Assembly (NCBI GenBank): GCA_015059925.1
Contig: SUZL01000001.1
Location: 310,001 to 374,000 of the forward strand
DNA length: 64,000 bases
Source: Rikenellaceae bacterium
GTDB lineage: Bacteria; Bacteroidota; Bacteroidia; Bacteroidales; Rikenellaceae
Direction: 5' to 3'
This document shows, one piece after another, positions 18,276 to 27,448 of this stretch. The first letter of the stretch is position 1. Each line of letters opens with the position of its first letter. Below the pieces are notes generated by a model, which ran no database searches, was not told the origin of the DNA, and saw only the letters and a list, made by a program, of their open reading frames with translations. The position numbers and the translations under genes were made by a program.

Positions 18276-19160
18276 ATGGCACATCGCTCTGGATTCGTAA
18301 ATATTATCGGCAACCCCAACGTCGGAAAATCTACTTTGATGAACGCTCTTGTGGGCGAGAAACTATCAATCATAACCTCAAAGGCGCAGACCACGCGCCA
18401 CCGCATTATGGGTATCGTCAATGGCGACGATTTCCAGATCGTCTATTCCGACACGCCGGGTATTCTGAAGCCCGCCTACAAGTTGCAGGAGTCGATGATG
18501 AACTTCGTACACGGCGCGGTGGATGATGCCGACGTGGTGCTCTATGTTACCGACACCATCGAGCAGAGCGACCGCTCGGAGGCGATCATCGAGCGCATCA
18601 ATCGCAGCGGCATTCCGACTATCGTGGTGATAAACAAGATCGACCTCACGACACCCGAGGCGCTCGAAGAGCTCGTTGAGCAGTGGCAGCAGCGTATGCC
18701 CGAGGCTATCGTCATCCCCTGCTCGGCCAAGGAGCAGGTGGGTATGAAGGGGGTGCTGGATGCCATTCTGGAGCGTCTGCCCGAGGGCGAGGCCTTCTAT
18801 CCGAAGGATACGCTGACGGACAAGACTCTGCGTTTCTTCTCATCGGAGATCATCCGCGAGAAGATTCTGCTGAATTACGACAAGGAGATACCCTACTGCT
18901 GCGAGATCGAGATCGACTCATACAAGGAGGAGCCTACGATCGACCGCATATCGGCTACGATATATGTTGCACGCTCTTCGCAGAAGGGCATTGTCATCGG
19001 CCATAAGGGCGAGCGTCTGAAGCGCGTGGGACAGCAGGCACGCGAGGATATGGAGCGATTCCTCGGCAAGAAGGTTTTTCTGCAGCTCTTCGTCAAGGTG
19101 CAGGAGGATTGGCGCAACAGCGAGCGCCAGCTGAGACGTTTTGGCTACGATCTGCAATAA
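18276..19160 (+). CDS. era: GTPase Era
   Basis: The 294-residue essential GTPase binds 16S rRNA near its 3' end and assists 30S maturation. The ATG at 18276 is preferred over an in-frame TTG 9 nt upstream because it gives the canonical MAHRSGFVNIIGNPNVGKST. Motifs are G1 GNPNVGKST (12-20), G2 TTRHR, G3 DTPG and G4 NKID, followed by a C-terminal KH domain (about 200-290, with VIGHKGERLKRVGQQAR). It is followed by a TPR protein gene 52 nt on. Confidence 0.97.
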   Translation: MAHRSGFVNIIGNPNVGKSTLMNALVGEKLSIITSKAQTTRHRIMGIVNGDDFQIVYSDTPGILKPAYKLQESMMNFVHGAVDDADVVLYVTDTIEQSDRSEAIIERINRSGIPTIVVINKIDLTTPEALEELVEQWQQRMPEAIVIPCSAKEQVGMKGVLDAILERLPEGEAFYPKDTLTDKTLRFFSSEIIREKILLNYDKEIPYCCEIEIDSYKEEPTIDRISATIYVARSSQKGIVIGHKGERLKRVGQQAREDMERFLGKKVFLQLFVKVQEDWRNSERQLRRFGYDLQ

Positions 19161-19212
19161 ATCAGCCACAGAAACGTTTATTTAAGAGAATAACAGAAAG
19201 CTAAAAACCGCA

Positions 19213-21213
19213 ATGCGAAAAGGCGTAATAAAGTTCATATTAACCTTTGCCCTTCTGCTTGGTGCCTTCGGAGCCTCGACGCAGTACAATAAGCAATACT
19301 TCTTCTGGATGGGTCGTCAGTTTATGCTCAACAACGACTATCAGGAGGCTATTCGCACGCTTAACGTACTGCTTCGTTTCGATGCCGACGCCTACGAGGG
19401 TTACTTCCTGCGCGGTATTGCCAAATACAATCTGGACGACCTGCTGGGTGCCGACAACGACTTCTCGATCGCCATCGAGAAGAATCCCGTATTTACCGAT
19501 GCCTACACCTATCGCGCCATCACGCGCTCGCGTCTGGGCAACTATGACGATGCGCTGAACGACTTTCACGAGGCCATCGACCTTAGGCCCGATCTGGCAG
19601 GCCCCTACTACAGCCGAGGTGTTACGCGACTGCTCAATCAGCAGTTTGAGGAGGCTATCGCCGACTTCGATATGTTCATCCGCCACGAGAAGAAAGTGGC
19701 CGACGCTTATGTCAATCGTGGCGTATGTTACCTGCAATTGAAGGATACGGTGCGTGCGTTCGAGAACTTCGATCAGGCCATCCGCACCAACCGCGAGGAT
19801 CCAAACGGTTATAACCGTCGCGGAATTCTATATATGAATCAGGAGCAGTTTGACAAGGCCGAGGAGGATTTCAACACCGCCATCAAGCACGACTCGACGT
19901 ATCTGCTCTCGTACTTCAACCGCGCACTGGTCTATTCCGACACCAATCGCCCGATGTTGGCGCTGAATGATTTCGACCGCGTCATCGAGCTCGACTCGAC
20001 CAACTCGCTCACATACTTCAACCGCGCCATCGTGCGCACGCAGATTGGCGACTACAACCGCGCGCTGGAGGATTACGACCGCGTGGTGCGCTACTCGCCC
20101 AACAACGTGCTGGTATATTACAACCGCGCGGGATTGTATTCCGAGGTTGGCGAACTGCAGAAGGCTGTCGATGACTACACGCAGGCCATTCGCCTCTACC
20201 CCGACTTTGCCAATGCCTACCTGAATCGCAGCTACCTAAGAGCAATGCTGGGCGATCCGAAGGGCGCGCGTAGCGACCGCGAGGTGGCCGAGCGAAAAAT
20301 TTCGGATTACAAGTCGCGCCTGAGCGACTCGACATACTCGATCTATGCCGACACAACGCAGAAGTTCGACAAACTGCTCTCATTCGATGCCAAGCTCTCG
20401 GGCAGTAACTTCGAGAGTATGGCAAGCACCTCGTCGGCGCAGGATGTGAATATGAAGCTCATCCCGCTCTTCAAGTTCACGCTTATGTACGCCGACTCGG
20501 CCGTGCAGGCCCGCTCGGCACTCTATCACGCACAGCGCGTGGAGGACTTCAAGCAGCGCGTGGCCAATCCGCTGCTCACGCTGGCCCGCTCGCCGAGCAA
20601 CATTGAGCCCGACTCGCTCCTAAAGATGGATCGCGCTCTGGCCGACAGAATGCTACGCGAGGTGCCGACGTGGGTGATGTTGTTCGAGCGCGGCGTTACG
20701 CAGTCGCTCATCAAGCAGTACACCAACGCCGTAACGACGCTGACGGCGGCCATCTCGGAGAATCCGTCGAATCCGTTCCTCTACCTGAACCGTTCGACCA
20801 CACGCGCCGAGATGATCGACTTCATTTCGTCGATCGACAACTCCTACCAGCGCATCACCATCGACTCCGATCCCGCCAACCGACTGCGCAACAGCGGCTC
20901 GAGAACGTACAATTATGACGATGCGATCGAGGATATAAACAAGGCCATCAAGCTCTACCCCGACTTTGCCCACAGCTACTACAACCGCGCAAACCTCTAC
21001 GCCATATCGAACCAGTTGCCCGAGGCTTATGACGACTACTCGAAGGCGATTGAGCTAAATCCCTCGTTCGGCGAGGCGTACTACAATCGCGGCTTGGTGC
21101 AGATATTTATGAAGGATACGCGCAAGGGGTGCTTGGATCTCTCGAAGGCGGGCGAGTTGGGCATTGAGGATGCCTACGAGGCGCTGAAATACTACACCTC
21201 GGCCGAGGAGTAG
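19213..21213 (+). CDS. Exported tetratricopeptide-repeat protein
   Basis: The 666-residue protein has an N-terminal signal (MRKGVIKFILTFALLLGAFGAS) and at least ten TPR units. They cluster in residues 25-370 and again at about 490-655 (DAYTYRAITRSRLGNYDDALNDFHEAI is one typical unit). A less regular middle segment (about 370-490) separates them. TPR arrays are scaffolds for protein contacts. Homologues in Bacteroidetes are periplasmic or outer-membrane associated, but no partner can be named here. It is followed by an MFS transporter gene. Confidence 0.85.
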   Translation: MRKGVIKFILTFALLLGAFGASTQYNKQYFFWMGRQFMLNNDYQEAIRTLNVLLRFDADAYEGYFLRGIAKYNLDDLLGADNDFSIAIEKNPVFTDAYTYRAITRSRLGNYDDALNDFHEAIDLRPDLAGPYYSRGVTRLLNQQFEEAIADFDMFIRHEKKVADAYVNRGVCYLQLKDTVRAFENFDQAIRTNREDPNGYNRRGILYMNQEQFDKAEEDFNTAIKHDSTYLLSYFNRALVYSDTNRPMLALNDFDRVIELDSTNSLTYFNRAIVRTQIGDYNRALEDYDRVVRYSPNNVLVYYNRAGLYSEVGELQKAVDDYTQAIRLYPDFANAYLNRSYLRAMLGDPKGARSDREVAERKISDYKSRLSDSTYSIYADTTQKFDKLLSFDAKLSGSNFESMASTSSAQDVNMKLIPLFKFTLMYADSAVQARSALYHAQRVEDFKQRVANPLLTLARSPSNIEPDSLLKMDRALADRMLREVPTWVMLFERGVTQSLIKQYTNAVTTLTAAISENPSNPFLYLNRSTTRAEMIDFISSIDNSYQRITIDSDPANRLRNSGSRTYNYDDAIEDINKAIKLYPDFAHSYYNRANLYAISNQLPEAYDDYSKAIELNPSFGEAYYNRGLVQIFMKDTRKGCLDLSKAGELGIEDAYEALKYYTSAEE

Positions 21214-21249
21214 CAAGACGGAAAAACTACTAATTAAACCATAAAAATT

Positions 21250-22656
21250 ATGACAGAAACTATTCGCAAAAATCTTAATGACCACGCGTGGGCGCGTTGG
21301 AGTGCGATGTTGCTTATCGCACTGATGATGCTCTTCGCCCATATGTTCGTGGATGTGATCTCTCCTCTGAAGGAGCTGATTCAGGTGCAGCGCGGCTGGA
21401 CATCTGATGTATTCGGTACATACGCCGGCTCGGAGTACCTGCTCAACGTATGGGGCTTTCTGATCGTCGCAGGTATCATCCTCGACAAGATGGGCCTCCG
21501 CTTTACGGGTGAGCTCTCGGCAATTATTATGTTCGCTGGTGCGTGTATCAAGTACTACGCCATCAGCGACGCATTCATCGGCTCGGGTCTGGAGACGTGG
21601 CTCAACTCGTGGTGGGTGGCAATGCCCGCAAGCGCGAAGCTCGCATCGCTCGGATTTATGATCTTCGGTTGCGGTTGCGAGATGGCGGGTATCACCGCAT
21701 CAAAAGCTCTGGCAAAGTGGTTCGAGGGCAAGGAGATGGCTCTGGCAATGGGCTTGGAGATGGCTCTGGCGCGTGTGGGTGTATTCTTCATCTTCACCAT
21801 TTCGCCCCGTATCGCAGGCATCGGTGGTGCCGATCCTTCGATTGTTCGCCCCGTGGCATTCTGTACCGCACTGCTCCTTATCGGTCTTATCTGCTACACG
21901 ATCTTCTGCCTGATGGATAAGAAGCTCGACACACAGCTCGGTGCAAGCTCTACGGGCGAGAGCGAGGAGGAGTTCAAGATCAGCGATATTGGCAAGATCT
22001 TCAGCAGCCGTCTGTTCTGGATCGTGGCTATGTTGTGCGTACTCTACTACTCTGCGATCTTCCCCTTCCAGAAGTTCGCTGCCAATATGTTGCAGAGTAA
22101 TCTGGGTATTACGGCAACCGCTGCGGCCGACATCTTCCGTTGGTTCCCCGTCGGTGCTGCCTGCATCACGCCGCTGCTGGGTTGGTATCTCGACCGCAAG
22201 GGTAAGGGTGCTACGATGTTGATTCTCGGCTCGCTGCTGATGATCATCTGCCACACTACTTTCGCTCTGGTGTTGCCCGCCGTGCCCAGCAAGGTGATTG
22301 CATTCTCGGCTATCATCGTGCTCGGTATCTCATTCTCGCTGGTTCCCGCTGCATTGTGGCCCTCGATTCCCAAGATTATGGACAAGCGTTACTTGGGTAG
22401 CGCATACTCGCTCATCTTCTGGGTGCAGAACTTCGGTTTGAGCGGCACGCCCATCATCATCGGCTACGCGCTGGAGAAGTCTAACCCCGGTGTTGCCGAG
22501 CAGATCGCTGCCGGTGTAGAGGGTGTTGCGTACAATTATACCGTTCCTATGTTGCTGTTCGCTTCGTTGGGTGTTCTGGCGCTGATCTTCGCCTTGTGGC
22601 TCAAGGCCGACGACGCTCGCAACCACTACGGATTGGAGCAGCCTAATATCAAATAA
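21250..22656 (+). CDS. Major facilitator superfamily transporter
   Basis: The 468-residue inner-membrane protein has about 12 predicted transmembrane helices in two halves, separated by a charged cytoplasmic loop (SSTGESEEEFKISDIGKIF, about residues 236-258). Each half has the MFS layout, with the A-motif-like GIILDKMGLRF after helix 2 and LGWYLDRKGKG at the equivalent second-half position. The substrate cannot be assigned. It may be co-transcribed with the upstream TPR gene (36-nt gap) and the downstream MBL-fold gene (14-nt gap). Confidence 0.85.
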   Translation: MTETIRKNLNDHAWARWSAMLLIALMMLFAHMFVDVISPLKELIQVQRGWTSDVFGTYAGSEYLLNVWGFLIVAGIILDKMGLRFTGELSAIIMFAGACIKYYAISDAFIGSGLETWLNSWWVAMPASAKLASLGFMIFGCGCEMAGITASKALAKWFEGKEMALAMGLEMALARVGVFFIFTISPRIAGIGGADPSIVRPVAFCTALLLIGLICYTIFCLMDKKLDTQLGASSTGESEEEFKISDIGKIFSSRLFWIVAMLCVLYYSAIFPFQKFAANMLQSNLGITATAAADIFRWFPVGAACITPLLGWYLDRKGKGATMLILGSLLMIICHTTFALVLPAVPSKVIAFSAIIVLGISFSLVPAALWPSIPKIMDKRYLGSAYSLIFWVQNFGLSGTPIIIGYALEKSNPGVAEQIAAGVEGVAYNYTVPMLLFASLGVLALIFALWLKADDARNHYGLEQPNIK

Positions 22657-22670
22657 TAAAAATTATAGCG

Positions 22671-23630
22671 ATGAATAGCAAACTCCATAAACTACTACTT
22701 CTTGTGGCGCTGGTGCTGCCCGTGATGGCGTCGGCACAGACTATCGAGCAGATGGCCGACATCTTCTGGAACAAGACTTCGTGTCTGGAGCTGACCGCGG
22801 AGCGTCGCGCAGCGATGAACAAGATGCAGACCTATGCTGATGGCTTCACCCACACGCTCTTTAACGAGTATATGGCGACTCCTGCCGGCACGGACAAGGA
22901 GCGCGGCATCGAGCAGTGGGGATTGATGCAGTACTACAATATGGCTCTCGACAAGCTCCTCGCAGAGATCCCCGCAACGAAGGTACGCAAGGGCGAGGTG
23001 GCTGTATGGCAGCTCTACAATATGGGCTATGTGGTGAAGACGCAGACGCAGTGCTTCGGCATTGACCTCTATCACAAGCACGCCGAGCGTTTGGCGCCGA
23101 TGATCGACTTTATGATGATCACGCACAACCACGGCGACCACTACTCGAAGGCGCTCGTAGCGGAGCTGGAGCGTCAGGGCAAGGCTGTATATTCAAACTT
23201 CTTGGATAATGGCCACAAGGTTACCACGGGCGATGAGTTTACCGTAGGTAACATCAGCGTGAAGGTTACAACGGTCGATCACAACAAGACGCTGCTCAAC
23301 TTTGTCAATACCTACGAGGTGAACTGCTACGCGTCGAAGGGCAAGCCCTATGTATTTTTCTTCACGGGCGACGCTCACAACTACGAGCAGTTGAACCCCT
23401 CGGTTAAGGTGGATGCCTTCGTTCCCCACTTGGCCGTAGGCCTTAATATGGCCGAGGCGGTGAAGAAGATCAACCCCACGACGGTGCTGATGTCGCACAT
23501 TCTGGAGCTTGGCCACGCCATCACGAAGTGGCGCTGGTCGTATGAGTACGGAATCAACGAGTGCGAGAAACTCCAGCGCGAGGGTGTCTATCTTCCCGTT
23601 TGGGGTGAGAAACTTGTGCTGAAGCGATAA
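22671..23630 (+). CDS. Exported metallo-beta-lactamase-fold hydrolase
   Basis: The 319-residue protein has a signal peptide ending near residue 23 (VLPVMASAQ). The metal-binding motif is THNHGDH at about residue 150, with further ligands in FFTGDAHN and MSHILELGH, as in the UlaG/RomA-type branch. The fold suggests a periplasmic hydrolase of a phosphodiester, lactone or similar ester. The natural substrate is unknown. The downstream hairpin at 23654-23691 ends the era-side transcription unit. Confidence 0.82.
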   Translation: MNSKLHKLLLLVALVLPVMASAQTIEQMADIFWNKTSCLELTAERRAAMNKMQTYADGFTHTLFNEYMATPAGTDKERGIEQWGLMQYYNMALDKLLAEIPATKVRKGEVAVWQLYNMGYVVKTQTQCFGIDLYHKHAERLAPMIDFMMITHNHGDHYSKALVAELERQGKAVYSNFLDNGHKVTTGDEFTVGNISVKVTTVDHNKTLLNFVNTYEVNCYASKGKPYVFFFTGDAHNYEQLNPSVKVDAFVPHLAVGLNMAEAVKKINPTTVLMSHILELGHAITKWRWSYEYGINECEKLQREGVYLPVWGEKLVLKR

Positions 23631-23653
23631 GCGCTGATATGTTTAAGAAAATG

Positions 23654-23691
23654 AGGCTGTCCAACAAATTATGTTGCGACAGCCTTTTTTG
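23654..23691 (+). terminator. Intrinsic terminator after the MBL-fold gene
   Basis: The stem AGGCTGTC-CAACA pairs with TGTTG-C-GACAGCCT (one bulged base) and is followed by T6. It also explains most of an 86-codon open frame here (23639-23899), which I do not regard as a gene. Confidence 0.85.
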
Positions 23692-23770
23692 TTTGGAGTT
23701 GTATAATAAGAGCTATTTTGGGGTTGGTCGCAGGCTGAAAGTCCGCAGCATACTTGACGTATGTGAGGAA

Positions 23771-23812
23771 CTTGAAGCCAAGCCAGATGCCAAAAGAGCC
23801 TTGTTAGACAAC
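23771..23812. repeat. 42-bp dispersed repeat, copy A
   Basis: Copy A matches copy B at 37703-37744 in 38 of 42 positions; the core is GCCAAAAGAGCCTTGTTA. Both copies lie in the same orientation, downstream of a plus-strand terminator and within 4 nt of the stop codon of a minus-strand gene (here the DUF3575 gene). They may be an intergenic repeat family or a shared 3' UTR element. Confidence 0.7.
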
Positions 23813-23816
23813 ATCA

Positions 23817-24443
23817 TTATTTGCTTGTTCTTGGTTTCATTATCCTATATCCGAACGACACTCCGAACTTTATCGGCATCGTCTCCACCGAGCCATTGAA
23901 GGGATCGGGCTTGAGGTAGCCCTCGTGGCCATTGGGATGCATATTGATACTGCCGTCGCCACTATATCTGTTATACCAAGACCACATATTATCAACCGAT
24001 AGGAAAACATCCACCAGCCACCTTTCGCCCAGATGTCGCTCCCAGCCGACTCCCACACCGGCCGCTACGCTGAAGCCTTTGCCATAGTCGTTCTGGCGAC
24101 TGATAAGTTTTCCGCCCTCGAAGAGTTGGAAACGGTGGATATTGAAGAAGGCCATACCTGCATTGGCGCTAACGTACCAGCCCGAGGTTGCCTCCTTGAA
24201 ATAGTAACGATACTCGCCCAAGACGATTCCGAACAGCGATCGCTTGCCGTTCCAGCTACGCCACGGCGAGAGCGTTCCATCGAAAGCTACCGACGAGTGG
24301 TTCGACACTGCAAACTCCACCGACGGGTTAAGCACTCCGACGGTTGCGTACAGTGCGTTGAGCTTGACGTAAGCCTGTGCCGAGGCGAATGTCGGCACAG
24401 CGGCCAACATCACCACAAAGAGTATCTTCAAAATCGCTTTCAC
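23817..24443 (-). CDS. DUF3575-type outer-membrane beta-barrel protein
   Basis: The protein is about 208 residues with a signal peptide (KILFVVMLAAVPTFASAQ) and alternating beta-strand patterns ending in an aromatic or hydrophobic strand (FGVSFGYRIM). This is typical of small Bacteroidetes outer-membrane proteins of the DUF3575 group. The start is uncertain. A frame beginning at 24476 would begin inside the tsf terminator, so I favour the GTG at 24443 (VKAILK). A TTG at 24431 is also possible. A -7 box lies 5 nt before that GTG, so the mRNA may be almost leaderless. Confidence 0.75.
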   Translation of the reverse strand: MKAILKILFVVMLAAVPTFASAQAYVKLNALYATVGVLNPSVEFAVSNHSSVAFDGTLSPWRSWNGKRSLFGIVLGEYRYYFKEATSGWYVSANAGMAFFNIHRFQLFEGGKLISRQNDYGKGFSVAAGVGVGWERHLGERWLVDVFLSVDNMWSWYNRYSGDGSINMHPNGHEGYLKPDPFNGSVETMPIKFGVSFGYRIMKPRTSK

Positions 24444-24448
24444 GGGCG

Positions 24449-24456
24449 CAAATATA
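24449..24456 (-). promoter_or_regulatory. -7 promoter element of the DUF3575 gene
   Basis: TATATTTG on the minus strand directly follows the U-tract of the tsf terminator. This packs termination and re-initiation into about 50 bp. Confidence 0.55.
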
Positions 24457-24458
24457 CG

Positions 24459-24496
24459 AAAAAAAAGAGTCGCCACACACGGTAGCGACCTCTTTT
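24459..24496 (-). terminator. Terminator of the rplM-rpsI-rpsB-tsf operon
   Basis: Read on minus, the imperfect stem AAAAGAGGTCGC/GCGACTCTTTT has a CACAC-type loop and runs into T8. It lies 29 nt after the tsf stop. Confidence 0.85.
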
Positions 24497-24524
24497 ATAT
24501 ATATCGTATGATATATTGACCAGA

Positions 24525-25355
24525 TTATGCCTCCAGAGCGAAACGCTTGTAAGCAACAACAGTAGCCTCCTTATCGGCCTGCTGCAAGAACTCGCGGATA
24601 GAGATCTTCTCACCTACGAGAGCCTGGTTCAGAAGGGTGTTCTCCTCGAAGAACTTACGCATCTTACCCTCTGCGATCTTAGCCAAGATAGCCTCGGGCT
24701 TGTTAGCGTTCTTGGGATCCTGCTTCATCATCTCCAATGCGATAGCCTTCTCCTTCTCAACAACCTCTGCAGGGCAGTCGTTCTCGTCGATAGAGATGGG
24801 AGCCATTGCGGTAGCCTGCATTGCGATGGTGTGAGCAACCTCCTCAGATACCTCCTTGTTGAAACCGAGGATGGTACCGAGCTTCTTGTTGAAGTGAACG
24901 TAAGCGTTGCAGTAGGGAGCCTCGATGCGGCCGTAGTAAGCCAACTCAACCTTCTCGCCAGTCTGACCTGACTTCTCGGTTACCATCTCCTCTACGGTGA
25001 TACCCTCAGCGTTCTTGATAGCCTTCAGAGCCTCTACATCAGCTGCGTCGTTAGCCACTGCAATGTCGAGAATTGCATTAGCCGATGCCGAGAACTCAGA
25101 GTTCTGAGCTACGAAGTCGGTCTCGCAAGCAAGGCACAACAGATATGCCTTCTGGCCAACGATCTTGGTTACAACAACACCCTCAGAAGCGCTGCGGTCA
25201 GCACGCTTGCTAACTACGAGCTTACCCTTCTCGCGGATGATATCCTTAGCGCGCTCGTAATCGCCCTCAGCCTCGATGAGTGCCTTCTTGCAGTCCATCA
25301 TACCTGCGCCCGTCATCTTGCGGAGCTTCATTACATCTGCTGCTTTGATTTCCAT
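24525..25355 (-). CDS. tsf: Translation elongation factor Ts
   Basis: The 276-residue EF-Ts recharges EF-Tu by releasing GDP. The N-terminal UBA-like domain and signature are intact (MKLRKMTGAGMMDCKKALIEAEGD). The core contains the conserved LACETDFVAQNSEF, and the C-terminal region has IREFLQQADKEATVVAYKRF. It sits 70 nt after rpsB, the classic rpsB-tsf pairing, and ends the ribosomal operon. Confidence 0.98.
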   Translation of the reverse strand: MEIKAADVMKLRKMTGAGMMDCKKALIEAEGDYERAKDIIREKGKLVVSKRADRSASEGVVVTKIVGQKAYLLCLACETDFVAQNSEFSASANAILDIAVANDAADVEALKAIKNAEGITVEEMVTEKSGQTGEKVELAYYGRIEAPYCNAYVHFNKKLGTILGFNKEVSEEVAHTIAMQATAMAPISIDENDCPAEVVEKEKAIALEMMKQDPKNANKPEAILAKIAEGKMRKFFEENTLLNQALVGEKISIREFLQQADKEATVVAYKRFALEA

Positions 25356-25425
25356 AATTGTCTTTGTGTTAAATTGTTAATAATCTCTCTTTTTGTACTA
25401 TTTGCAAAAAGTGTGCTCGGTAGGC

Positions 25426-26256
25426 CTATGCCTCGGTTGCAGCTACAACCTCAGCTACGGTAGCCTCCTCTGCATCAACAGCAGCCTTTACGGCCTTCTT
25501 GATGCGGGGCTTAGCCTGCTTTGCGGGAGCAGCAGCCTCAGCCTCCTGAGCCTCCTTCTCCTTCTCGAGCTTGCGCTCCTCGGTACCCTCTGCGATTGCT
25601 GAGCATACTACGTCGAGGATGGTAGCGATTGACTTTGCAGCGTCGTCATTTGCCGGAATAACGTAATCGATGTCTGTAGGATCACAACAAGTATCTACCA
25701 TAGCAAATACGGGGATGCTCAAACGCTTTGCCTCCTTAACGGCGTTAGCCTCCTTCTGAACGTCTACAACGAACAGTGCAGCGGGAAGACGAGTAAGGTC
25801 AGCGATAGAACCGAGGTTCTTCTCGAGCTTTGCACGCTGACGCTCGATCTGGAGCTTCTCACGCTTTGAGAAATTATCAAAAGTGCCGTCGCTCAACATC
25901 TTATCGATGGTGGCCATCTTCTTAACGGCTTTACGTATCGTGGGGAAGTTTGTAAGCATACCGCCAGCCCAACGCTCAGTAACGTAAGGCATTCCAACGG
26001 GTGCTACCTTTTCGGCAACGATCTCCTTAGCTTGTTTCTTGGTAGCTACGAACAACACGCGACGACCGCTCTTTGCGATCTGCTTGAGTGCTGCAGCAGC
26101 CTCATCGAGCTTTACGACAGTCTTGTGCAAGTCGATGATGTGGATGCCGTTCTTCTCCATAAAGATGTAGGGAGCCATTTTGGGGTTCCACTTACGCTTC
26201 AGGTGACCGAAGTGAACGCCAGCATCCAATAATGTATTAAAATCTGTACGTGACAT
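25426..26256 (-). CDS. rpsB: 30S ribosomal protein S2
   Basis: The 276-residue S2 carries VHFGHLKRKWNPKMAPYIF and ATKKQAKEIV near the N-terminus, then PALFVVDVQKEANAVKEAKRLSIPVFAMVDT. Beyond the folded domain (about residue 225) is an Ala/Glu/Lys/Val-rich tail of about 50 residues, longer than in many bacteria. It lies 173 nt after rpsI. That gap contains no gene I can recognise and could hold an S2 autoregulatory leader, though I see no family-defining structure. Confidence 0.97.
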   Translation of the reverse strand: MSRTDFNTLLDAGVHFGHLKRKWNPKMAPYIFMEKNGIHIIDLHKTVVKLDEAAAALKQIAKSGRRVLFVATKKQAKEIVAEKVAPVGMPYVTERWAGGMLTNFPTIRKAVKKMATIDKMLSDGTFDNFSKREKLQIERQRAKLEKNLGSIADLTRLPAALFVVDVQKEANAVKEAKRLSIPVFAMVDTCCDPTDIDYVIPANDDAAKSIATILDVVCSAIAEGTEERKLEKEKEAQEAEAAAPAKQAKPRIKKAVKAAVDAEEATVAEVVAATEA

Positions 26257-26429
26257 TTTAACTTTTCTGTTTTAATTTTAATTTCTCTTTTCTTCAATCT
26301 CTCGGTAGTGGCCTTGCCAATCCGATTGATTTTCCGCGACGGGGCAATCCGCCAGTAATACCATAATATAAAGCAGTCTTTCGGATTTCCAACCCGCGTC
26401 GTGCTTGCCGAAATTCGGTCTGGTAAGGA

Positions 26430-26816
26430 TTAACGCTTACTGAACTGGAACTTACGACGTGCTCCGGGCTGACCGGGCTTCTTACGCTCAACCTCGCGAG
26501 AATCACGCGTGAGGAAACCGTTCTTCTTCAGGATTGAACGGTGCTCAGCGTCGATCTGGCACAGTGCGCGCGCGATACCCATACGAGCTGCCTCAGCCTG
26601 ACCCTTGATACCGCCACCAACGAGGTTGATGGTTACATCATAGTTCTCCAAAGTGTTGGTAACCAACAGAGGCTGCTTAACCTCGTACTGGAGAATGTTC
26701 AAGGGGAAATAAACGTCGAGTGCGCGCTGGTTGATTGTAATCTGACCATTACCCGGCTTCACGAATACGCGAGCCACAGCAGCCTTACGGCGACCTACGG
26801 TGTTTACAACTTCCAT
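26430..26816 (-). CDS. rpsI: 30S ribosomal protein S9
   Basis: The 128-residue protein begins MEVVNTVGRRKAAVARVFVKPGNG and ends with the basic KKPGQPGARRKFQFSKR tail that reaches the P-site tRNA. GGGIKGQAEAARMGIARAL is the conserved middle. It is 5 nt after rplM; the L13-S9 pair is nearly universal. Confidence 0.98.
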   Translation of the reverse strand: MEVVNTVGRRKAAVARVFVKPGNGQITINQRALDVYFPLNILQYEVKQPLLVTNTLENYDVTINLVGGGIKGQAEAARMGIARALCQIDAEHRSILKKNGFLTRDSREVERKKPGQPGARRKFQFSKR

Positions 26817-26821
26817 ACTTC

Positions 26822-27277
26822 TTACTTAATCTCGTTTAACTTAATTTCCTTGGGGTTCTGTGCAGCGTGAGGATGCTCAGCGCCTGCATAAACCTTCAAA
26901 TTCTTGAGGATAGCCTCACCCAGACGAGTCTTGGGCAGCATACCCTTTACAGCGTGCTCGATTACGAACTCGGGCTTCTTAGCCAGATAGTCCGCAGGAG
27001 TAGCAAAACGCTGACCACCGGGATAGCCGGTGTGACGTACATAGACCTTGTCGGTCATCTTGTCGCCCGTGAGCTTCACCTTCTCGGCGTTGATAACGAT
27101 AACGTAGTCACCGCAATCGACGTGAGGAGTGTAACCGGGCTTGTTCTTACCACGCAGGATCTTTGCAACCTGCGAAGCAAGACGTCCCAATACCTCGTTA
27201 GTAGCGTCGATTACGACCCACTCTTTCTGGACCGTAGCGGCGTTCAACGAGATAGTTTTGTAACTTCTTGAATCCAT
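26822..27277 (-). CDS. rplM: 50S ribosomal protein L13
   Basis: The 151-residue protein has the L13 hallmarks VVIDATNEVLGRLASQVAKILRGK, VIVINAEKVKLTGDK, VYVRHTGYPGG and AVKGMLPKTRLG. It is the first gene of the rplM-rpsI-rpsB-tsf operon. A -7 box lies 61 nt upstream of the ATG. Confidence 0.98.
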   Translation of the reverse strand: MDSRSYKTISLNAATVQKEWVVIDATNEVLGRLASQVAKILRGKNKPGYTPHVDCGDYVIVINAEKVKLTGDKMTDKVYVRHTGYPGGQRFATPADYLAKKPEFVIEHAVKGMLPKTRLGEAILKNLKVYAGAEHPHAAQNPKEIKLNEIK

Positions 27278-27337
27278 CTTTTACGTTTAAGTTAATAACT
27301 TGTTTTGTAATCCTATTCCCATATATTTATGGGCGTG

Positions 27338-27345
27338 CAAAGATA
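27338..27345 (-). promoter_or_regulatory. Promoter of the ribosomal operon
   Basis: TATCTTTG on the minus strand lies upstream of rplM, leaving a 5' leader of roughly 55 nt. Confidence 0.65.
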
Positions 27346-27402
27346 GTAATAATTTTTCATAAATACCAACATCCCCCAAAATTATTTCTAACTTTCTGAA
27401 AT

Positions 27403-27444
27403 AAGCGCTCATAACCTCCTTTTAATCGGATTTTATGAGCGCTT
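27403..27444 (-). terminator. Large hairpin after thrC (terminator-like)
   Basis: A perfect 12-bp inverted repeat (AAGCGCTCATAA / TTATGAGCGCTT) with an 18-nt loop begins 5 nt after the thrC stop. It is followed only by ATTTC rather than a strong U-tract. It may terminate poorly, protect the mRNA 3' end, or do both. Confidence 0.6.
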
Positions 27445-27448
27445 GGGG

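Noticed and set aside
23639..23899. 86-codon plus-strand open frame
   Set aside because: It is made of a terminator hairpin, the 42-bp repeat and the antisense 3' end of the DUF3575 gene. No protein-like features are visible.
26257..26429. Possible ribosomal-protein leader RNA between rpsI and rpsB
   Set aside because: The gap is long enough, but I could not find a convincing conserved structure or terminator, so it is left unassigned.
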